A DNA stretch of 64,000 nucleotides. Origin: Darksidea phi (lineage: Eukaryota > Ascomycota > Dothideomycetes > Pleosporales > Lentitheciaceae). The notes under the pieces were generated by a model. That model had not been told where the DNA came from. It made no database searches and saw nothing but the letters and a program-made list of their open reading frames with translations. Shown in pieces: positions 25,801 to 38,543 of this stretch. The DNA lies in assembly GCA_030770425.1 (NCBI GenBank), contig JASJFT010000032.1, positions 1-64,000 on the forward strand, read 5' to 3'. Position 1 is the first letter of the stretch. The number at the start of each line of letters is the position of its first letter. A program made the translations under genes and the position numbers.

Positions 25801-28800
25801 TAACTCTAATATCTTCTTTATAGTATTAAAAAATAAAAATTATTAAAGAAGAGCTTCTTCCTAATAGTCTATATAGGAGTAATTAAACCCCTTAATTATT
25901 AACGACTTATTAAGATACTATAGCTTATTAATTTAAAATTATTTATACTTCCTATTTAACTTATAGTAAATAGCCTAGCTATATAGCTAAGAGGATTAGT
26001 AGATAGTAGTACTAGTATATACCTATTAGTCTACTCTAAATATTTAAAGATAGTAAAGAAAAAACTAAAGCCCGTCTTCTATTAACTAAAGAAACTAATC
26101 CCTCTTAATAGATTTAATAAAAAATATAGTTATTTAGTTAATATAGCTATCTAAGCTAATCTATTAATCTAAAGAAAGAATATATCTATTTAGTTTTTCT
26201 TTTATAAGCTTAGGTATTATAATATAATATTTAGAAGAAAATTCTTTAAGTAAATCTAATTCTTAATTAACTACTATAATCGGACTTTATACTAGCTAGA
26301 TAATATTCTAAAGTAGATAAAATATAATTTAATTACTATAAAGAAGCTAAATCTAAAGCTAAAGCTAGAATACTAGAATAATACTTTACGTCGTAATAAT
26401 CTAATTAATTAGTAGATTAAAGTATAAAAGAAGGCCTATTTACTTAAAAAGAATTTAATATCTAGTTTAGAGATTTCTATTAAAGCTCTTATAATCCTCT
26501 AAGAGGAGGTCTATAAGTCTACTAAAGCTCTATTATAGATAATAAAGGACTAGTAAACTACTTCTAAGAAAATATAGAGAAATATAGATAGTAATACTAA
26601 TAGTAGTTTAAGAGGTATTAAATCTAAGAAAAGCTAATAAAGTTATTAAAAAAATAAAAAAAAAAAAAGAAAGCTATATCTATTTCTAACGATCTACTAG
26701 AGTAGACTACTAGTAATAAGTTTAATATATATTTTCTTAAACCTTTTAATATATAAAAGCTTATAGATAAGAAAGAAGTTATATTAGAAGCTACTAATCT
26801 ATATAAAGTTAACTTATTAATTAGAGATAGATAGTTAAAAGATTTAGTAGAAGACTTAGTAGAATAGAATATATAAGATATAATAGTAGAGAAGCTTCTT
26901 TATAAAGATTATATAGAAGCTACCCTAGACTACTTCTTTAAGGTTAACTTAGATAAGCTATCTTTTAAAAGGGAGAATATTAACTATAAAATTATCCTTA
27001 AGAATAATATAAGTAAGTTTAGTATAAGTCTATTCTATAATATATCCCTTAAATATCTAAAGCTACTAAAAGCTTACTTAGAAGAGTACCTAAAAAAGGA
27101 CTTTATTATAACTAGTAATACTAACTTTACTTTATCTATTCTATTTACTAAGAAGTTAAGAGAGGGGTAGAGGTTCTATATTAACTACTAGAAAATTAAT
27201 ATAATTATAAAGAAAGATATTATTATTATTTTTTTAATTAAGAAGATACTAATATAACTCTTTAAAGTAAAGATCTTTACTAAGCTAGATATACGTTAAG
27301 TCTTTTATTATATTAGATTAGATCTTAACGTAGAAGACCTTATAACTTTTAAGATATAATATAAAAATTATAAATATTATATTCTATCTTTTAGGCTATA
27401 TAATAGACTAGTAACTTTTTAATACTATATTAATTAAGTACTTAAGGACGAAATTAATAAGATCTATACTACCTATATAGATAATATTTTAATCTACTTA
27501 AAAGACTTCTTTAAGTATAAGAAATATATAAGTAAAATCCTAAATAAGCTTAAGAAGACTAGACTATAGATTAATATTAAAAAGAGTAAGTTTATAATTA
27601 CTAAGGTAAAGTTTTTAGATTTTATTATTAATATTAAAGGGATCTATATAGACCTCGATAAAATAGTAGTTATTAAAGATTAAAAGAAATCTATAACTCT
27701 AAAAGGGCTATAAGCTTATCTAGGCTTCTATAACTACTATTATAAGTAGCTAAAAGATTATAGTCGTATAGTTCGTCTATTTATCTAATTATTACGAAAG
27801 GGAAAATTCTATATCTTTAGATCTAAAGAGTAAGCTATATTTAAAAAAAGTAAGATATTATTATATTTAAATATTATTATAAGATATTACTCGTCTTACT
27901 ATAAAATCTATATAGAAACTAACGTAAGTAATAACGTTCTAATAGGTATCTTTATATAGCTCTAAGATAATAAAACCTAGTAATCTATAGTCTACTTTAT
28001 AAAGATAATAAAGTCTATAGAAATAAATTATAAAATTTATAATAAAGAGATACTCGCGGTTATAAGGGGTTTAAATAAATAAAAGACTTAGTTTATAGGA
28101 TTATAACTAAATAAACCCTTCTAAGTTATTACTAATTACTAGGTACTAGAGTATTTCTTAACTAAGTATAAACTAACCCTATAATAGGTTTACTAGGCCG
28201 AGAAGCTCGTAGATTACTACTATACTATTTATTATTACCTTAGAACTACTAATATTATTATAAATACCCTCTTTTAAAAATAAAAGGAGTTAAAAACTTA
28301 GAAGAAAAAAGATAAAGCTATTAAGACTTATATCTTTATCCTCTCTAGATAGACCTTTACTATAATAACTACCTTAATAGCTACTATTAATACCTAAAAT
28401 CCTAAGTATAAAATTAAAGCTTATTTTTATTTACTTTTTAACTACGTACTTTATAAAAATCGTATATATACTATACTTAAACTAGAATAAGAATTAGCTT
28501 ATTAAGGATATAAGTATTTATTTTTAACCCTATCTAGACTTCTCCTTTAAAAAGAGAAGTTAGTAATATCTAAAGTAGAGTTTCTTAAGATCTATCTTAT
28601 TTAGGTAGTATATACTACGTAGATTACTACTTATCTAGATATAAAAAAAACTATTAGACTTCTAAGAAACCTATACTACTAGGGTATAATAAATAAGAAT
28701 ATAAAATATTATATAAGAAATTATAAATAGTATTAATAAAGTTATAAGTCTTAAGATAAGACCTTAGGTCTTTTTAAACTACTCTCTATACCTAAGAGGA

Positions 28801-30300
28801 TATAGAAAGATATCTCTATAAACTTTAAAAGTTTTCTAAAGAACTATAAAAGATATAATAATATATTTATAATAATATATAGATTATTAAAATATACTTT
28901 CTTATTACTTTACTTTAAGACTACTACTACTACTAAAGATATAGCTACTCTCTATTATATATATATATATAGCGAGTCTTTAGTCCCCTATATACTATAG
29001 TTTTAAATTAAAACCTATAGTTTATATTAAACTTTATAAAAGAATTATATAGATTTATAGAAATTAATTAGTTATTATTTATAGTCTACTATTTATAGAC
29101 TAATAGTAATACGGAAGTTTTTAATTAATAGCTAGACTAACGATTATACCCCTTTATAAACTTCTATTAGAATAACTAGTCTAATCTTCTACCTAGTATA
29201 AACTAGATCTAGATAATTCTTCTATATAATATAATAGGATTTTTTCTATTCGAGATCGAATTCGGCTATAAGGCTTATTACTATTAGGACTAGCGAGAAT
29301 ATATCTATAAATCCTTTAAATTACTAAATAATATAACTATATAAGTAGCCTAAGAGTTTATAAAAATCTAAGCTAATATAATCTAATAGGTTCGTAACTA
29401 TATCTAAGTTAATATTATAGTAGTTTAGAAAGTCTAAAGCTAATAAGCTAATAAAAAATACTATCCCCTAGATTTTAATATAGGAGATTAAGTCTATATT
29501 ATACCTAAGAGATTTACTACCTTAAGATTAAGTTTAAAATTAGACTAATAAATATATAAATCTTATCTTATTATTAGCTAAAAATATAGCTCCTATATAG
29601 TTTAGTTACCTCTTTATATAAAGATATATAATATTTTCTACGTAGATAGATTATATAAAGCTATATAAGATCTATTATCTAGTTAAGTACTTCTTAAAGA
29701 ACTAGTTATAGAAGTAAATAGATATTCTAAGTAATTAGTAGCCCGTATTCTTAATAGCCGGATTATTTATAGTAAGCTCTACTATTAAATAGAATAGATA
29801 GATTACGACCTAGACCTAATCTATTATCTAGTAAGTAATTTTATAAATATAGTTTAAAAAGTAAAAGAGTTTTATAATAAGTACTCTAATAAGCTAGGCC
29901 TATCTAAATAGCTAGTCTAGTAGCTAGAAGCTATATTATAAAATAAGTTCCTTAGCCCCTAGTTAGAAGATAAGGTACTAGTTAAGATAGAAATCTAGAA
30001 AAATTACTAATATTAAATATAGGCCCTCGCCCTCTATAGCCCGTTAAAATAGATAGTATAATATTTAGAACCTAGGGTAATTACCCCTAGGCTTAGGGTA
30101 TCTTTCTTCTATAATCTACTAAAATAGGTAGTATATAATCTAGAGCTTATAGTAATTATCTTTAAGCTTAGAGTACCTCTTCTTTATAATCTACTAAAAC
30201 GGGTAATATAATATCTAAAGTCTATAGTAACTACCTCTAAGCTTAGAGTACCTCTCTATAATCTTACTTTACTATAGATAGAAATATAGAAGAAGTAAGT
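25801..30300 (+). pseudogene. D pol relic: RT, RNase H, integrase, chromodomain
   Basis: RT spans about 27,130-27,680, with FTKLDIR near 27,275, active site YIDN at 27,474-27,485 (family YLDD; second Asp now Asn) and FLDFIINIKGIYIDLDK near 27,612. RNase H starts with ETNVSNNVLIG near 27,915. Integrase follows at about 28,400-29,450, then a GPY/F-type block near 29,480-29,560 and IYNIFYVDRLYKA near 29,625. A chromodomain lies at about 29,700-29,890 (IEVNRYSK, ARILNSRI, then SNFIN and EFYNKYSNKLG, matching the usual SNFKN and F-H-NP-KPG tail). The C-terminal 400 bp contain near-repeats of cctctaagcttagagtacctc. Stops are frequent. Confidence 0.85.
30060..30260 (+). repeat. Short direct repeats at the 3' end of D pol
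   Basis: Three diverged copies, spaced about 60-65 bp, of a word like aatctactaaaa-gg-agtata-tatctagagc...ttaccc-taagctta lie near 30,065, 30,125 and 30,190. They follow the chromodomain, and could be a repeated linker peptide or an untranslated repeat. Confidence 0.5.
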
Positions 30301-30678
30301 CTTATCTTTTAATAGGACCGCGTATATATAACTCCTAGATAATATAAAAAATTAAATTACTAGTATCCTCTTATATATTCTATAACGCCCTTTAAATATA
30401 CTAAGCGTATTATATAGTATATATATTAGAAAAATATTTTTTAGATAATAATTTATATAATAAAATAAGTAGATATATATAGGACTATATAATATTAATA
30501 TACTTTAAGAATAATCTAGAGGGTATTAGTTAAATTATTTTTTAAGTAGAAAGTAATAGATATAGATATCTATTTATTCTCTTTATCTCTTCCCTTCTTC
30601 TCTCCCTAAAAGCGTTTTTTCTTAATTATTCGTTTACTAGGCCCTTAAAGATAAGGCCTTATTTCGGAAGAAAGATAA

Positions 30679-30946
30679 TATTATAGCTTACTCCCTAGGT
30701 AACCTAGTTATTTTACTTATTTTTTATTTTAGTTAGTAAATTAGGTAATCCCGAGGATTAGTCTAATAGTTAATTAGTTTATTTAGTATACTAAACCCTA
30801 TTTAGGTATAAAAACCCTCTATTCTTATACTCTTATAGTACTATCTTAGAATAACTTTAATATACTAATTCTACTATTAGTTAATTAAAAGGCTATCTTA
30901 GCTATTATAACTCCGGATTAATTATACTTAATTTTAAGATCTTATA
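30679..30946 (+). repeat. D right LTR (3' LTR)
   Basis: This 268-bp LTR begins TATTATAGCTTACTCCC and ends CTTATA. A purine-rich stretch (ggaagaaagataa) lies immediately to the left and may be the polypurine tract. Confidence 0.9.
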
Positions 30947-31189
30947 CTAGTCTATAATCTATCTATACTTAGTAGAATTACTTAAAATATAAACTCTTAT
31001 CTAAATCCTCTTTATATCCCTTCTCTTTAGTCTAAAGTACTACGATAGTATAAGTAATTATTCTAGACTATTTATTTATCTATATCTATATTTAGTACTC
31101 TAGTTATCTTAACTATATATTAACTATACTATATCTCTATTTATAGTTTATAAAATAGTATTCTTTAATTATATATAATACGATCTATA
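30947..31189. other. Unclassified spacer between D and E1
   Basis: It starts with the right flank CTAGT of D. AT-rich, with no domain or LTR edge seen. The 5' LTR of the copia-like element E1 would be expected here or farther left, but was not found. Confidence 0.35.
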
Positions 31190-32075
31190 TATATATAACT
31201 TACGGCCTAGTAGTAATAACGAATATCTAGTATTATATATAGAAAGAGATAGAGTAGTAAAAATCTATTTTATATATAAGAAGAATATTTATATAGTCTT
31301 TTAGATTAAACTAGAGAAAATTAATACTATTATCTTAGATATAGTCTATAAGATAGTAGAGAACTCTAGTAAAGTAAGTACTATATAAGAAAATAATTAG
31401 TTAAGCTAATAGAAGAAAGTATATACTTATATAGTATATTAGTTATAGATAAACTCTTTATAAATAGTTACCTCTTACTTTAGAACTAGTAATATTACTA
31501 TACCCTCTCTATATATTAATAAGATAATATTTAAGATAATAAACTTAATATATTAGAAACTTATATTTAACTATATAGTATATAATATTAACCTTTTTAT
31601 AAAGCTTAAACTAGAGAACGACTTAACTTCTATTAAGTATCTATTAATAACTTTACTAGTTTAATTAGTAGTAAATATAGTAGTAAGTAAAATAACGTAT
31701 ATAACTCTTCTAGATAACTCTCTATCTATTATAAATCTTAGAACTATTAATATTTATATTATAATTAGTAATACTATAAATATTTTCTACTTTTCTATTC
31801 GTCTAGTCTACGTTAATAAGATCTAGTCTACTAATTAAACTAAACCTATTACTACTAATAATATTAACTTTAATTACTTTAATAATATAATATTTAGGAT
31901 TATAAAGAATTCTAGAAGGAAGTTTATAAATATAGTTATAATAGCTATAGATAACTATATATAAAACTAGTATAAGCTTAAAGTAGTACTAAATAATTTT
32001 ATAAATAGTATTAGAAGAGGTCCTAATTTTAAGATATATCTACTAGATATTAAAGATAAAGACGAATAGTACTAT
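31190..32075 (+). pseudogene. E1 copia-like gag and protease relic
   Basis: A + strand frame across about 31,250-31,690 has the composition and helix pattern of a Ty1/copia gag. It is followed by a protease motif LLDNS with its Asp at 31,713-31,715, where copia proteases have LDSGA, then a spaced S-T/N block. The paralogous motif is at 54,166. The frame ends at 32,075, where B1 was inserted. It resumes at 48,109, in the same sense, with an array and an integrase-like part. Assignment rests on one short motif and on the downstream integrase. I would not exclude another retroelement class. Confidence 0.5.
32071..32075. repeat. Left TSD of B1 (ACTAT)
   Basis: ACTAT precedes the LTR at 32,076 and is found exactly again at 48,104-48,108. 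The pair proves that the DNA between is one insertion 16,028 bp long, including later nested elements. Confidence 0.88.
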
Positions 32076-32261
32076 TATTATATCTACTTTTACTAAAGGA
32101 CTCCTAGATTATTATCGGTCTGACTATAGTTATATACTAAACCTTATATAGTTCTACGTTCTACTATTATATCTTCTTAAGAATTTATCTTATCTCTATC
32201 TAAATATAATTCTTTTACTATCTTAGTATTTCTATACCTATCTATCTATATATACCTTATA
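32076..32261 (+). repeat. B1 left LTR (5' LTR)
   Basis: This 186-bp LTR begins TATTATATCTACTTTTAC (TGTTA... before RIP) and ends CCTTATA. It has the same length as the other three B LTRs. The TpG at 32,121 lies where B2 has CpG (cccga). Confidence 0.92.
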
Positions 32262-35200
32262 ATTTAAATCCTTTCTACTCCTTTTTAAGGACTAGTAGTA
32301 CGGTATCGATACTAAAAGCTAATACTTTAAAAGTTCTCGTTAATTATACTATATAATACCTATTTAAAGCTATTAGTATACCTTCTTATACTATTTACTT
32401 AAAGAAGAGTACTCGCTCTAGTACCTATCCGTCTAGTAGACGAAATAATCCCGATATATAGCTAGTTAGCGAAGTATACTAGTAGTATTCTAAGTTTAGT
32501 AAATAATAAGTTTAAGAACTAGAATTAGATAATAAGAATAACTACTAGCCGAGAGACCTATTTAATTCTAAAAATATTTAGAAGAATTAATATATTTCCG
32601 AAACCTTTATAATCTATATATAGTATAATAGTAGAAATACCTTAGAGGTATCTAATAAGCTATTATCTTTTAGTAGAACCCTAATAATAGCTATAACTAA
32701 TAGGGACTACTAATCTATATAAGAAAATAATAGAATATCTAGCTATAAAAATATAACTTATATAAGTAGATTCTAACTATATTAATTTTTAGCTCCTATT
32801 ATACTACCTATATTAGGAGCTAATAATACTCTAATAGATAGTAATTACTTAGGTATAGTCTATACTATATCTATCTATACTTTAGTCTTAGGTAAAGTAC
32901 TTTTAGTCGAGGTAGTATAAATACTACTTAACCTTTAATACTAAAATATACTAGTTAACTAGATCGAGGCTATATAAGTAGACCTTATTATAGTCTAAGT
33001 AGTCTTCGAACTAGTTATAGTAACCTCTTAGACTATAACTAGTCTACCTCTAGTAGACGATACTCGTCGGGGGCTATCTAATCTAACTAAGGTTAGAAAT
33101 CCTCCTATACTAGACTTATTAAAGAAAATCCTAATAATCTAAGCTATAGACTATTAGATTAGAGATATTAATAGTTTCTTTTAAATTAACTTTATATTAT
33201 ACGTTATACGTACTTTAATACGGAGTTCGGGTTAGAGCTAATAGTACGTTTATCGTACTATTAGGTTTTAATAGGTTAAGGTTAAGTTAACGAATTCTAT
33301 TACTAGAATAACTACTTAGGAAAAGATCTAATCTTATTCGTAAGCGTTAGATAAACTAAAGAGAATTAACTATAAGGAATTAAAATAGAAAGTCTAAGAG
33401 ATCCTCCGCCCTCTTATACCTATCCTTATTCCTTAAGGTAGTAGTAGTAGTAGTAGAAGTAGTAACTTCTATAGCTTTTATAACTTCTATAGTAGTTATA
33501 GAAGTTATTATCTTAATAACTTCTATAACTTCTAAGTTACGTAATATTAGATTACTAACTAAGCGTAGCTTAGCCGTTCTAGCTACGTTGGAGCTTACTC
33601 CGTATCCTTCTAATCCTAGGGTTATAATACTTTATTACTACTAATATCCTTAAGCGTACTATATAGGTTATAATACTCGTTAAGAATAATATATATTATA
33701 ATCTACTAGTCTAAACTATTAATAATAACGAAGTTATTATATAGTCCTAGTTATAGACGAAGCTAAAGAGTCTTATAGAGGACCCCGTCCTAATAAAGTT
33801 TAATAACTACTTTAAGTTTTAGAATATTAAATAGTATTAGAATAATAGCTTTAACTTCTTTTTTAACTATTTTATAACTTATAAAACTACTCTAAAGATA
33901 AAACCTTTTAGTAGTAATATAAGCCCTAATATACTAAAGATATTCGTAATATAGAATAAGTATCTAGAATCTTTATACTATAAGATATAAAGAGGTAGCT
34001 AGCTAAAAAATATATATACTTAGATATAATTCGAATATACCTTATAGAATATAGAGATAGTAGTATATTCTACCTCTATACTAGCTACTCTTTTAAAGGT
34101 TTCCGGCTCTAATTTAACTATAAGTAGAAAGTATACTATATCTTTAGTAGCTTTAAGTAATTCTAGCTAGAAGAAATAGAATTAGAAGCTCTCTTAGTAG
34201 GGTAATACTAGATAGTCTTTATTAAGGACCCTATTATACTCTAAAAGCGTAGTATTAATATCCTAATTAGAGACTAACTAAAAGAAGAACTATTAGAAGT
34301 ATTACTTTAAAGGTAATAATAGATTAGATAAAACTTAAGAAGAGAAAGCTAACTCGTCCTTAAAAAAAGATAAGTCCTAGTTACTAATATTACTATAATA
34401 CTACTAGGACTAAATATTAATAGTAAATCCTTATAGATTACTAGTAATATAAGAATATATCTCTCTATAGATATTCTAATATAGATCTAAGATCTTTTTA
34501 ATATAGAATTAGACTTAAATATTATTAAAGAGAATCTTATACTATAATAGAACCTCTCTAAGGTATTATTATATATAAAGCTATAAATATATTAAATCTT
34601 TAATATACTACTATATCTAGGAGAGCTATATATTATTACGATAATAATATAGAATTCCTAGAATATAATAAGAATAATAAGTTCTTAGGTATTTTAGACT
34701 ACCTCTATAAATAGCTATAATCTTATTCTTAGCTAGCTATAGCTATATAAGATAGACCCTTAAGTAGATTACTAAAAGGAATCTTTTAAGTAGTAGAATG
34801 GAAGTATAGTAGTCGAGTATATTAAAGTTAAGATAATATTTAATAATATAATATAATAGTTATAATCTAGAAAGAAAGTATATATACTATACTTAGAGAG
34901 CTTTTATACTTAATTACTTATAAGTAAAAAAGAGTATTAACTTTAATTCTTTAATATAGTAGAGGCCGTAGAATATCTATAAATATCTATTAGTAAGATA
35001 TAAACCCTAGAGGGTAATAAACCTTAGAATACTTAATATTAAAATAAATAGGATTTATTTTAGTTAAAAAACTAGATTCTATAACTTTATAATTATCTTA
35101 TCTACTATATAAAGTAATACCCTAAACTAGCGTAGCTACCTAAGACTATAGTCTCCTAGATTATAATATTAGTAATAAATATCCCTTTATAAAGAATTAT

Positions 35201-35460
35201 AGTTCTTTATTAAAAGGGGTAATAGAAGTCTAAGAACTATCTAGATACTTTCTATAATAATTCCGATAAGAAAATTAACTCTAAGAAGGTTATAAAGGTA
35301 TTAGAATACTTTTATAATTAGCTTTAGTACTTTAGTTTTAAACTTACTAGTAGAATTACTTCTAATTTAGAGTATAACTATACTATTAATCTTAAGAAGG
35401 AAAAGATACTATTAAATCTACCTATTTATAATCTTTCTAGAAGAGAACTTAAGATTCTAA
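32262..35460 (+). pseudogene. B1 gag and protease-side relic
   Basis: A long + strand frame, colinear with 54,519-57,310 in B2, can be followed through stop codons that are mostly former Gln and Trp. The N-terminal half is Gln/Asn-rich once stops are read that way and matches no family I know. The capsid and protease parts are not identifiable individually. The frame is interrupted at 33,195-33,629 by a solo LTR. Its position between the 5' LTR and RT is the basis for calling it gag. Confidence 0.55.
33190..33634. mobile_element. Family C solo LTR with TSD CTTTA, inside B1 gag
   Basis: A 435-bp insertion at 33,195-33,629 is absent from the same place in B2 (55,450). It is flanked by CTTTA at 33,190-33,194 and 33,630-33,634. 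Its ends are TATTATA and TATAATA, a perfect 7-bp inverted repeat (TGTTATA...TATAACA before RIP). It has no coding capacity and contains a GTAGTAGTAG microsatellite-like run and several ACTTCTATA words. Its right end matches 36-124 of the window. A short MITE is the alternative, but the TG/CA-type ends and 5-bp duplication favour an LTR. Confidence 0.8.
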
Positions 35461-38102
35461 GAGAATACCTTAATAACTCTCTAGAGAAGAGATAGATTTA
35501 GTCTAATAAATCTTTAGTAGAGGTCCTAATACTTTTTATATCTAAAGTTAATAGTATACTTTAATTATATATTAATTATAGAGGTTTAAATAAGATAATA
35601 ATTAAAAATTATTATCCTATACCCCTTATAAACGAGATACTAGACTAGTTATCTAGGACTAAGATCTTTATAAAACTTAATCTCTATAAGATATATTATC
35701 GATTATATATTAAAAAGGACGACGAGTAGAAGATAGTATTTAAAATATACTATAACTATTTTAAATATTTAGTAATATTATTTAGTTTTATAAATATATC
35801 TATTACGTTTTAGTTATATATTTATAGAGTCTTAAATAATCTATTAAATAAAATATATATCGTCTATTTAGACGATATTCTTATATACTTTAAAGAGAAG
35901 AAGAACTATAAATAATATATTTATAAAGTCCTTAAGAGATTATATAATTAGAAACTCTATTATAAAGTCTTAAAGTATATCTTCTTTATAAAGTTAGTAG
36001 AGTTTCTTAGCTTTATTATAATCCCTTATAGGGTAGTTATAGACCTAGTATAGGTCTAAATAATTAAAAAGTAGCTAGAGTCTAAAAATTATTAGAATAT
36101 TTAAGTATTTTTTAGATTTATAAACTTTTACTAATAGTTTATATATAACTATTTAGATATTATTTATTTACTTCTAGAATATATAACCTCTACGTAGAAT
36201 CTAATACTAGTCTAATAAAATTCTAGTAAAGATACGTTAGTAAAAAAGTTAAAGAAGATTAAAAAGAATTCTATAAAGTAGTATATCTCTTAGTTTTAGC
36301 TAGAGAATATATATAATATATTTCTTATACTCTATAAGCTTTTTATAAGAGCTTCTATCCTCTAGTACTTTAATCTAGTAAAATCTATAATAGTTATTAC
36401 TAATATCTTCGAGTTTACTATAGTAGCTATTCTATTATAGCTATAAATAATAGTACTCTTAATAGAAAAATACTAGAAACTAGTTATATTCTTTAGTCGT
36501 AAGTTTATTAGGCTATAGGTTTAGTAGAATACTTATAATAAAGAGTTATTTACTATTATAGAAATCTTTAGATAGTAGTAATACTATTTTAAGTATACTT
36601 TAAATACTATCTATATACTATATAATTATAATAATCTAAGATATTTTATAACTATAAAGGTACTCTTATCTAAGTAAGTATACTAGACTAAAGAGTTAAC
36701 TCGTTTTAACTTTAAGATCGAATATAAGCTTAGTATAAAGAATCTAGTTAATATACTATTATAATAATTTAATTATACTAAAGACTTTTAGCTTAAAAAA
36801 AGAAGAATATTAAGAAATATTATACTTTCTATACTCTAAAATAAACTCTAGGTATAGATACTTTAGAAGCCTATAGCTTTATATACTAAAGATTAGATAG
36901 TATATAAATTTAATCTTACTAATAAGAATTTATAAGTAATCTATTAGAAATCTAAAGATAATATAAACTATTCTACTATAGAATTCTTTAATATAGTACT
37001 AGTTTTTAACGATATATTATCTATTAACCTCGATCTATCTATAGACGGGGACGATAAATCTAAAAAATAATTAAAAGACTTAAATTTAGCTTTAATATTC
37101 CTTTAATATTATAAAGTATTTTTTACCTTTATATTATATAAGTCTTTACTAGAAGCTATAAATAATAACTTACCCTTTAGCTAGAAAACCTCTAGGCTAC
37201 TATTAGACTATATCTAGAAAGTATAGGAATATAATATAGTCTATTATAAGAATATATAGTATATATAAAAGTCTAAGAATAAAGAAGAATAAAAGAATAC
37301 GTCTTTATAAATTATAGATCTAAAGGGTATTCTTTAAAGAGTAGAGAAAGTATAGATTCCTAATAATAAAGCTCTTCGTTAAGCTATTCTTATAAAGAAT
37401 TATAATAACTCTTTAAAGGGCTATTATAGAGTAGATAAGACTATTAAACTCCTATAAAGAAAGTACTATTAGCTAAAGCTTTAAGTAGAGGTTAATACGT
37501 ATATATAAGACTATATAGTATACTAAATAAATAAAGTATAAAGGTATAAGCTATAGGGATTACTAGAATTAATTCTTCTACTATAGAAGCTATAGTATAA
37601 TTACTTCCTAGACTTTATTACTAACTTACTAGAATCTAAGAATTTTAAGGGTAATATTTATAATATAGTACTAGTACTTATTAACTACTTTTTAAAGCTA
37701 GTCTAGTATTTATTTATAATAAAGAATATTATTATAAGTATATTAGTTAATCTATTATTTATAGAAGTATTTATAAAGATCGGACCTCTATTATTACTAA
37801 TCTTGAATTAGAGCTTTATCTTTATTAGTAAATTCTAGTTAGATATATATTTTTATTTTAACGTTAAATAATAAATAAGTATAGCCTTTTATCTATAGAT
37901 AGATAGTTAAATTAAATACTAGAATTAGGAGCTTAAAGTATATTTATAGATATACCTAAACTATTAGTAAAATAACTAGTATTAGTTACTTCTAATAGTA
38001 GAATATATATATAACTCTAAGATTTATTTAAGTTATAGTATATACCCTATTAAAATTATAATAAGTATTAAATCTAAGGGTTTTAATAATATAGAAGATA
38101 AG
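35461..38102 (+). pseudogene. B1 pol relic: RT, RNase H, integrase (first part)
   Basis: RT spans about 35,500-36,060: YRGLNK near 35,580, IFIKLNLY near 35,670, and an intact active-site motif YLDDILIYF starting at 35,865. The codons there (tat tta gac gat) contain no CA or TG, so RIP could not touch them. RNase H follows from about 36,380 and the integrase zinc and core region from about 37,000. The integrase reading is cut at 38,102 by A4 and continues at 45,106. B2 gives the uninterrupted version. Confidence 0.87.
38098..38102. repeat. Left TSD of A4 (ATAAG)
   Basis: ATAAG is repeated exactly at 45,101-45,105. Removing A4 and one copy restores colinearity with B2 at 59,910-59,940. Confidence 0.92.
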
Positions 38103-38543
38103 TATTAAACGAGGTCTAGGTCTACTAGGTTATTTAGCCTCGTTTAGGGTTTATACTTAAGGTAGGAAAGAAGAAGTAGAAATAAGTAAGTAATAGTTTA
38201 ATTACGTTAATAGGTAAGGATTAATCTAGATTTAAATTAACTATAGAAGAGAAAGACTATCTAGAAGATTTATAATTATTATATATTAATTTAGTTTCTT
38301 AGGATCTATAGCTCTATACCTATAGATCTACTAAGCTATAGCTCTATAGCTCTATCTTAATAAATCTATTAAGCTATTACGTAGCCCTTTAGATCTATTC
38401 TTATTAAGATATAGATTTATTACGTAACTTCTTATTCTCTAATTATAAGGTCTATATTATATTCTTTATTAAAATTAGTAGTTAACTTAATCTTTAGTAG
38501 TTCTATTTACTAGTAGTCTATAGTATATATTTAATTTATAATA
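38103..38543 (-). repeat. A4 left LTR (3' LTR)
   Basis: This 441-bp LTR begins TATTAAACGAGGTC and ends TAATA. It equals the right LTR in length and carries the subfamily block around agctattacgtagccctttag. Confidence 0.92.

Larger units (their letters stand above)
23067..30946 (+). mobile_element. D: chromodomain Ty3/gypsy element, RIP-killed
   Basis: This is a 7,880-bp element with 268-bp LTRs, tips TATTATA...TCTTATA, and near-matching 5-bp flanks. The + strand carries gag with a zinc-knuckle relic, RT, RNase H, integrase and a C-terminal chromodomain. Its proteins and LTRs differ from families A and B. It is the only copy in the window. Confidence 0.9.
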
